NCBI GenBank assembly: GCA_040509055.1
Contig: JBEVLT010000228.1
Span: 1-8,153 of the forward strand
DNA: 8,153 bases
Direction: 5' to 3'
From: JAJKIP01 sp040509055
Lineage (GTDB): Bacteria > Bacteroidota > Bacteroidia > Chitinophagales > Chitinophagaceae
The translations under genes were made by a program, and so were the position numbers. Below are positions 6,509 through 8,153 of this stretch, piece by piece (position 1 is the stretch's first letter; each line of letters begins with the position of its first letter). Below the pieces are notes generated by a model. That model did not search any database and was not told where the DNA came from. It saw only the letters and a list, made by a program, of their open reading frames with translations.

Positions 6509-7018
6509 ATGGCAGATATCTCGAACAGTAAACTATTACATACCGATAAAGGCATCCGTCAGCTGACCGATGCCTTTATCGTTTTGGTCAAAACGGAGTG
6601 GAATGCCGGCATCGTGGACGAACTGGAAAGCGGCTGCCTGCAGCAACTGCAGCAGCTGGGCGTAGCAAACGCAGAGACGATCACCGTGCCGGGAGCAGTT
6701 GAAATTCCTTTCGCTATCAAAAGCTGCTGGGACCATGCGGCAGAAGGAAAAAAGCCCGATGCTTTTATTGCGCTGGGCTGCGTGGTAAGAGGCGATACGC
6801 CGCATTTCGACTACGTGTGCAGCACGGTGACGGACGGCGTGCTGCAGCTGAACCTCAGCCTGCCGGTTCCGGTTATCTTTGGGGTGCTCACCGTGAATAC
6901 GGAGGAGCAGGCCCGGGAACGGACAGGCGGAAAGCATGGACACAAAGGGGAAGAAGCGGCTATCACCGCGCTGAAAATGATTGCTTTGGTAAAGGGCTTT
7001 AAAAGCGACAACAATTGA
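6509..7018 (+). CDS. ribH: 6,7-dimethyl-8-ribityllumazine synthase
   Basis: RibH condenses 5-amino-6-ribitylaminouracil with 3,4-dihydroxy-2-butanone 4-phosphate to form 6,7-dimethyl-8-ribityllumazine, the penultimate step of riboflavin synthesis; the enzyme is cytosolic and oligomeric. From the ATG at 6509 it is 169 residues, close to the usual 155-165. Visible motifs are W-N-A-G-I (31-35) for the pyrimidine substrate, V-P-G-A-V-E-I-P (60-67), G-C-V-V-R-G-D-T-P-H (90-99) with the catalytic-type His99 and the phosphate-binding segment, then F-G-V-L-T and E-Q-A-R-E-R-T-G-G toward the C-terminus. A TTG at 6503 would add two residues and overlap the previous gene, but the ATG is the more plausible start. 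It follows the TPR gene by two bases and its TGA overlaps the TTG start of the next gene. No FMN riboswitch is apparent upstream. Confidence 0.96.
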   Translation: MADISNSKLLHTDKGIRQLTDAFIVLVKTEWNAGIVDELESGCLQQLQQLGVANAETITVPGAVEIPFAIKSCWDHAAEGKKPDAFIALGCVVRGDTPHFDYVCSTVTDGVLQLNLSLPVPVIFGVLTVNTEEQARERTGGKHGHKGEEAAITALKMIALVKGFKSDNN

Positions 7019-7464
7019 AGCCTTTTTACTTTTATATTATTTGTGTGTTTTTATTGCCAGCCTGTCATAACGGCTGTGGTTTTAGGATTGAAAAGAGCCG
7101 GGAGGTCAGGATAAATGAGGTGGTCGTTAAAGATGAAGGGTTGGGCGCCGTTCAAAAAGCCCGGTTCAGCAATCCCCGTCTTGAGGCTAAGATTGCAGAC
7201 ACATTGCGGACCCTGTCTTTTGTAAAGGAAAGCGACCGGTATATTGACTCATTCAGCAACCATACGCATGGTATCGCTTTTATGATCGATTCTTCCGGTG
7301 AGGGAATTACGGTGACGGCGGGTTATAATGGTCCGTCACGATTTGAAACTTATTATAACTTCACTGTCAACCCGGATAATTTTGAAATAAAGGTGCTGGA
7401 TGTTCCTTCAGGAGACCTGATCGCTGTCCGGGAATACATCAAAAAGTCTAAGCAGGCAGAATGA
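7015..7464 (+). CDS. Small putative lipoprotein of unknown function
   Basis: I do not recognise this 149-residue protein. It starts with Lys2, a short hydrophobic run rich in Phe, Tyr and Ile, and a lipobox L-P-A-C with Cys17, so it is probably a lipid-anchored envelope protein. The mature part looks soluble and mixed in structure, with charged repeats near 25-45 and beta-like stretches near 85-135, and no motif I can name. The start must be TTG (7015-7017): an in-frame stop lies at 7000-7002, the first internal ATG is far inside, and the TTG gives a complete signal sequence. It overlaps ribH by four bases (TTGA) and the next gene by four bases (ATGA). GC over 7021-7440 is about 45%, lower than in ribH (62-63% in two lines counted), which hints at a faster evolving or acquired gene. 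Confidence 0.72.
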   Translation: MKPFYFYIICVFLLPACHNGCGFRIEKSREVRINEVVVKDEGLGAVQKARFSNPRLEAKIADTLRTLSFVKESDRYIDSFSNHTHGIAFMIDSSGEGITVTAGYNGPSRFETYYNFTVNPDNFEIKVLDVPSGDLIAVREYIKKSKQAE

Positions 7465-8153
7465 ACGTACAAATCTTCATACCTTGTTTTGTGGACCAGC
7501 TTTTCCCCGATACGGCCTTCAATATGGTGAAGGTGCTGGAAAAAGCCGGTTGTACCGTCACTTACAATGCAGCGCAGACCTGTTGTGGTCAGCCGGCTTT
7601 CAATGCCGGTTTCTGGGAAGAGTCCAAGGCAGTCTGCACCAAATTTCTGAAAGACTTTCGCGGCTCGGATTATATCGTGGCGCCAAGCGCCAGCTGCGTC
7701 GGCTTTGTCCGCAACTATTACAGCAAGCTGTTTGATAACTCCTCCCTGCATCACGAAGTGGTGGATGTGAGCGGCAGGCTGTACGAGTTTTCGGAGTTTC
7801 TTGTCAACGTGCTGAAGATCGAGAACCTGGGCGCCACCCTGCAGGGTAAAGCCACTTACCACGACAGTTGCGCCGGGCTCAGGGAATGCAAAATAAAAAC
7901 AGAGCCGAGAAAACTGCTGGCCGGTGTAAAAGGCCTGGAGATCGCTGAAATGAACGACGTGGAAACCTGCTGCGGGTTCGGTGGTACCTTCGCGGTAAAG
8001 TTCGAGGCTATCTCCATCGGCATGGGTGAGCAGAAAGTGGAAAATGCACTGGCCACCGATGCGCAATACCTTATCTCTACCGACCTGTCCTGCCTGATGC
8101 ATCTGCAGGGGTATATCAATCACAAGGGATACTCATTGCGAACGCTTCATCTC
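7461..8153 (+). CDS. lutA: LutA/YkgE-type (Fe-S)-binding protein, 3' end outside window
   Basis: The frame stays open from ATG 7461 to the last base, giving 231 residues; family members are about 240-246, so only some 10-15 are missing. LutA, with LutB and LutC, forms the iron-sulfur L-lactate oxidation complex that yields pyruvate in the cytoplasm. Two cysteine-rich CCG units are visible: C9, then C41-C42-G-Q-P, then C79; and C137 in Y-H-D-S-C, then C170-C171-G-F-G-G-T-F, then C211 in D-L-S-C-L-M-H. This layout also resembles HdrB-type subunits, but the Y-H-D-S-C-x-G-L-R-E and C-C-G-F-G-G-T-F segments favour LutA. The ATG overlaps the stop of the lipoprotein gene (ATGA), suggesting coupled translation. 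Whether lutB follows cannot be seen. Substrate specificity (lactate versus another 2-hydroxyacid) is inferred from the family. Confidence 0.88.
   Translation, partial: MNVQIFIPCFVDQLFPDTAFNMVKVLEKAGCTVTYNAAQTCCGQPAFNAGFWEESKAVCTKFLKDFRGSDYIVAPSASCVGFVRNYYSKLFDNSSLHHEVVDVSGRLYEFSEFLVNVLKIENLGATLQGKATYHDSCAGLRECKIKTEPRKLLAGVKGLEIAEMNDVETCCGFGGTFAVKFEAISIGMGEQKVENALATDAQYLISTDLSCLMHLQGYINHKGYSLRTLHL

Noticed and set aside
7353..8123. Open frame of about 256 codons on the minus strand opposite lutA
   Set aside because: The plus strand has an uninterrupted LutA frame with both CCG motifs to the window edge, so this is an antisense shadow.

Overview
The window looks like a chromosomal, mostly housekeeping stretch from a Bacteroidota bacterium, most likely of the Chitinophagaceae/Chitinophaga type. 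Three things point there. The proteins resemble that group, notably a DUF2279 outer-envelope protein and a pyruvate dehydrogenase E1 alpha beginning MATKFSKETY. The genes lack clear Shine-Dalgarno sites and often have A-rich leaders. At least two intergenic regions carry exact matches to the Bacteroidota -7 promoter element TANNTTTG. Coding GC is about 55-60% where I counted it. I see no tRNA, rRNA, CRISPR, insertion sequence, phage gene or attachment site.

Left part (1-3486): a minus-strand gene for an exported DUF2279/YfiM-type protein (109-1212) is divergent from a plus-strand phospho-sugar mutase (1326-3050). The mutase is followed by a small DoxX-family membrane protein (3097-3486). The 113-base divergent gap (1213-1325) carries promoter-like elements facing both ways.

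Middle part (3489-4778): recF lies on the minus strand and meets the DoxX gene tail to tail with only two bases between the stop codons. Upstream of recF is a 207-base divergent region (4572-4778) with a clear promoter for the next plus-strand gene.

Right part (4779-8153): five plus-strand genes run in close order. They are pdhA, a membrane-anchored TPR (YfgM-like) protein, ribH (lumazine synthase), a small lipoprotein of unknown function, and a LutA-type iron-sulfur protein cut off by the window edge. Gaps shrink from 42 bases to 2 bases, then to two 4-base start/stop overlaps, so at least ribH, the lipoprotein and lutA are probably translationally coupled. RecF, the TPR protein and ribH are commonly neighbours in Bacteroidota; here pdhA and a strand switch separate recF from the other two. 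The lutA and pdhA products act at successive steps (lactate to pyruvate, pyruvate to acetyl-CoA), and ribH feeds flavin synthesis. A shared role in pyruvate metabolism is possible but not shown.

No convincing new multi-gene system is visible. The items most worth checking are the AT-richer orphan lipoprotein overlapping both neighbours between ribH and lutA, the pdhA placement, and the VanZ-like motif order in the DUF2279 protein.
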